Assembly: GCA_964019155.1 (NCBI GenBank)
Contig: OZ025239.1
Location: forward strand, 112,978,020 to 113,042,019
Length of the DNA stretch: 64,000 bases
Reading direction: 5' to 3'
Origin: Osedax fenrisi
Lineage: Eukaryota > Annelida > Polychaeta > Sabellida > Siboglinidae
Shown: in pieces, positions 61,101 through 64,000 of the stretch
Layout of the letters: each line of letters opens with the position of its first letter
Numbering within the stretch: position 1 is the stretch's first letter
Position numbers and translations under genes: made by a program
Notes under the pieces: generated by a model
Database searches by the model: none
What the model was told of the DNA's origin: nothing
What the model saw: the letters and a program-made list of their open reading frames with translations, nothing else

Positions 61101-64000
61101 TATATATAGATTTATTTTATATTTAGTTTATTTTATATCTTGTTTTATTTCATATATAGATTTAATTTACATTTAGATTTATTCTATATATAGGTTTATT
61201 TTGTATTTAGATTTATTTCATATCTAGATTTATTTTATATCTAGATTTATTTTATATCTAGATTTATTTTGTATTTAGTTTATTTTATATCTAGATTTAT
61301 TTCATATATAGATTTAATTTACATTTAGATTTATTCTATATATAGATTTATTTTGTATTTAGAATTATTTCATATCTAGATTTATTTTATATCTAGATTT
61401 ATTTTATATCTAGATTTATTTTGTATTTAGTTTATTTTATATCTAGATTTATTTAACATCTATATTTATTTTATATATAGATTTATTTTGTATTTAGTTT
61501 ATTTTATATCTTGATTTATTTTATATCTAGATTTATTTTATATATAGATTGATTTTGTATTTAGTTTATTTTATATCTTGATTTATTTCATTGATAGATT
61601 TATTTCATATATAGATTTAATTTACATCTAGATTTATTCTATATATAGATTTATTTTGTATTTAGTTTATTTTATATCTTGATTTATTTTATATCTAGAT
61701 TTATTTGATATCTATATTTATTTTATATCTAGATTTATTTGACATCTATATTTATTTTATATCTAGATGTATTTTGTATTTAGTTTATTTGATATATATA
61801 TTTATTTTATATCTAGATTTATTTTATATCTAGATGTATTTTGTATTTAGTTTATTTTATATCTTGATTTATTTAATATATTGATTTAATTTACATCTAG
61901 ATTTATTTTATATATAGTTTATTTGATATCTAGATGTATTTTGTATTTAGTTTATTTGATATCTAGATTTATTTTATATCTAGATTTTTTTTGTATATAG
62001 ATTTATTTTACATCTAGATTTAATTTATATCTAGTTTTATTTTATATCTAGATTTATTTGACAACTATATTTATTTGATATCTAGATGTATTTTATATTT
62101 AGTTTATTTGATATCTATATTTATTTGATATCTAGATTTATTTGACATCTATATTTATTTGATATCTAGATTTAATTTATATCTAGATTTATTTTATATC
62201 TTGATTTATTTAATATCTATATTTATTTTATATCTAGATTTAATTTGTATTTAGTTTATTTTATATCTAGATTTATTTCATTGATAGATTTATTTCATAT
62301 ATAGATTTAATTTACATCTAGATTTATTCTATATATAGATTTATTTTGTATTTAGTTTATTTTATATCTTGATTTATTTTATATCTAGATTTATTTTATA
62401 TATAGATTTAAATTGTATTTAGTTTATTTTATATCTAGATTTCATTGATAGATTTATTTCATATATAGATTTAATTTACATCTAGATTTATTCTATATAT
62501 AGATTTATTTTATATTTAGTTTATTTTATATCTTGATTTATTTCATATATAGATTTAATTTACATTTAGATTTATTCTATATATAGATTTATTTTGTATT
62601 TAGATTTATTTCATATCTAGATTTATTTTATATCTAGATTTATTTTATATCTAGATTTATTTTGTATTTAGTTTATTTTATATCTAGATTTATTTAACAT
62701 CTATATTTATTTTATATATAGATTTATTTTGTATTTAGTTTATTTTATATCTTGATTTATTTTATATCTAGATTTATTTTATATATAGATTGATTATGTA
62801 TTTAGTTTATTTTATATCTTGATTTATTTCATTGATAGATTTATTTCATATATAGATTTAATTTACATCTATATTTATTCTATATATAGATTTATTTTGT
62901 ATTTAGTTTATTTTATATCTTGATTTATTTTATATCTAGATTTATTTGATATCTATATTTATTTGATATCTATATTTATTTTATATCTAGATTTATTTGA
63001 CATCTATATTTATTTTATATCTAGATGTATTTTGTATTTAGTTTATTTGATATATATATTTATTTTATATCTAGATTTATTTTATATCTAGATGTATTTT
63101 GTATTTAGTTTATTTTATATCTTGATTTATTTCATATATTGATTTAATTTACATCTAGATTTATTTTATATATAGATTTATTTTGTATTTAGTTTATTTT
63201 ATATCTTGATTTATTTCATATCTAGATTTATTTCATATCTATATTTATTTGATATCTAGATTTAATTTATATCTAGATTTATTTTATATCTTGATTTATT
63301 TAATATCTATATTTATTTTATATCTAGATTTAATTTGTATTTAGTTTATTTTATATCTAGATTTATTTCATTGATAGATTTATTTCATATATAGATTTAA
63401 TTTACATCTAGATTTATTCTATATATAGATTTATTTTGTATTTAGTTTATTTTATATCTTGATTTATTTTATATCTAGATTTATTTTATATATAGATTTA
63501 AATTGTATTTAGTTTATTTTATATCTAGATTTCATTGATAGATTTATTTCATATATAGATTTAATTTACATCTAGATTTATTCTATATATAGATTTATTT
63601 TATATTTAGTTTATTTTATATCTTGATTTATTTCATATATAGATTTAATTTACATTTAGATTTATTCTATATATAGATTTATTTTGTATTTAGATTTATT
63701 TCATATCTAGATTTATTTTATATCTAGATGTATTTTGTATTTAGTTTATTTGATATCTAGATTTATTTCATATATAGATTTAATTTACATTTAGATTTAT
63801 TCTATATATAGATTTATTTTGTATTTAGATTTATTTCATATCTAGATTTATTTAACATCTATATTTATTTTATATATAGATTTATTTTGTATTTAGTTTA
63901 TTTTATATCTTGATTTATTTTATATCTAGATTTATTTTATATATAGATTGATTATGTATTTAGTTTATTTTATATCTTGATTTATTTCATTGATAGATTT
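43166..64000 (+). repeat. AT satellite, 16/17-bp monomers with higher-order structure, inside PPWD1 intron 10
   Basis: The monomer is about TTTATTTTATATCTAGA (17 bp), with regular variants such as TTTATTTTGTATTTAG (16), TTTATTTTATATCTTGA, TTTATTTCATTGATAGA, TTTAATTTACATCTAGA, TTTATTCTATATATAGA and TTTATTTGACATCTATA. It is uninterrupted to the end of the window. The marker word TTTGACAACTATA recurs near 44190, 44931, 45596, 46988, 48397, 49739, 52577, 54136, 56872, 58514, 59188, 60576 and 62057. Several intervals are near 1.34-1.48 kb and others near 0.67-0.74 kb. A 72-codon open stretch at 44208-44426 recurs at 44949-45167 and 58542-58760. No transposon or coding sequence was seen inside. Confidence 0.97.

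Noticed and set aside
43166..64000. Repeat array as a CRISPR
   Set aside because: Monomers are directly adjacent 16/17-bp variants without unique spacers, in an animal intron.

Overview
The window is nuclear DNA of an invertebrate-like animal. It is very AT-rich, packed with (TA)n tracts, and has one clearly recognisable spliced protein gene whose GC-rich exons stand out from their introns. Other animal hallmarks are L2/CR1-like non-LTR retrotransposon debris, a Ty3/gypsy (Mag-like) LTR element, 8-bp-TSD hAT-type MITEs and a tRNA-derived SINE head. No prokaryotic operons, CRISPR array or rRNA genes were seen. The species cannot be named from the sequence alone.

Layout. (1) Bases 1-6940 and 15737-22676 are two nearly identical direct copies of a 6.9-kb block, offset by about 15.73 kb. 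Each copy holds, on the minus strand, a gypsy LTR, primer-binding site, decayed gag and protease, abutting a non-LTR reverse transcriptase fragment. Each also holds one well-formed putative terminal coding exon (151 codons) of unknown function. (2) Bases 6941-15736, between the copies, hold inverted-repeat and hAT MITEs, microsatellites and scattered candidate coding exons of an unknown plus-strand gene or genes (11293-11359, 12586-13046, 15199-15319, 15404-15472). (3) The right copy ends in a large AT-rich palindrome (22517-23095). From 23.1 to 32.8 kb there is a transposon graveyard: a repeat family marked by CGGACAC motifs, a SINE, an endonuclease fragment, three RT fragments, a nested hAT MITE and a 50-bp inverted-repeat pair. 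(4) Bases 33975-43031 carry ten coding exons of a PPWD1 orthologue (WD40 plus cyclophilin, spliceosome-associated). All splice phases agree, giving 386 complete codons of the N-terminal WD40 part. Many of its introns carry their own minisatellite, and one of these minisatellites has captured the acceptor of exon 9. (5) From about 43166 to the end of the window is one uninterrupted 16/17-bp-monomer AT satellite with higher-order structure. It lies in intron 10 of PPWD1, so the cyclophilin half of the gene must lie beyond the window.

The PPWD1 model is the only firm host gene. The most unusual observations are the satellite intron of at least 20.9 kb inside a conserved splicing-factor gene, the minisatellite of decoy splice acceptors in intron 8, and the near-identical duplication with a palindrome at its edge.
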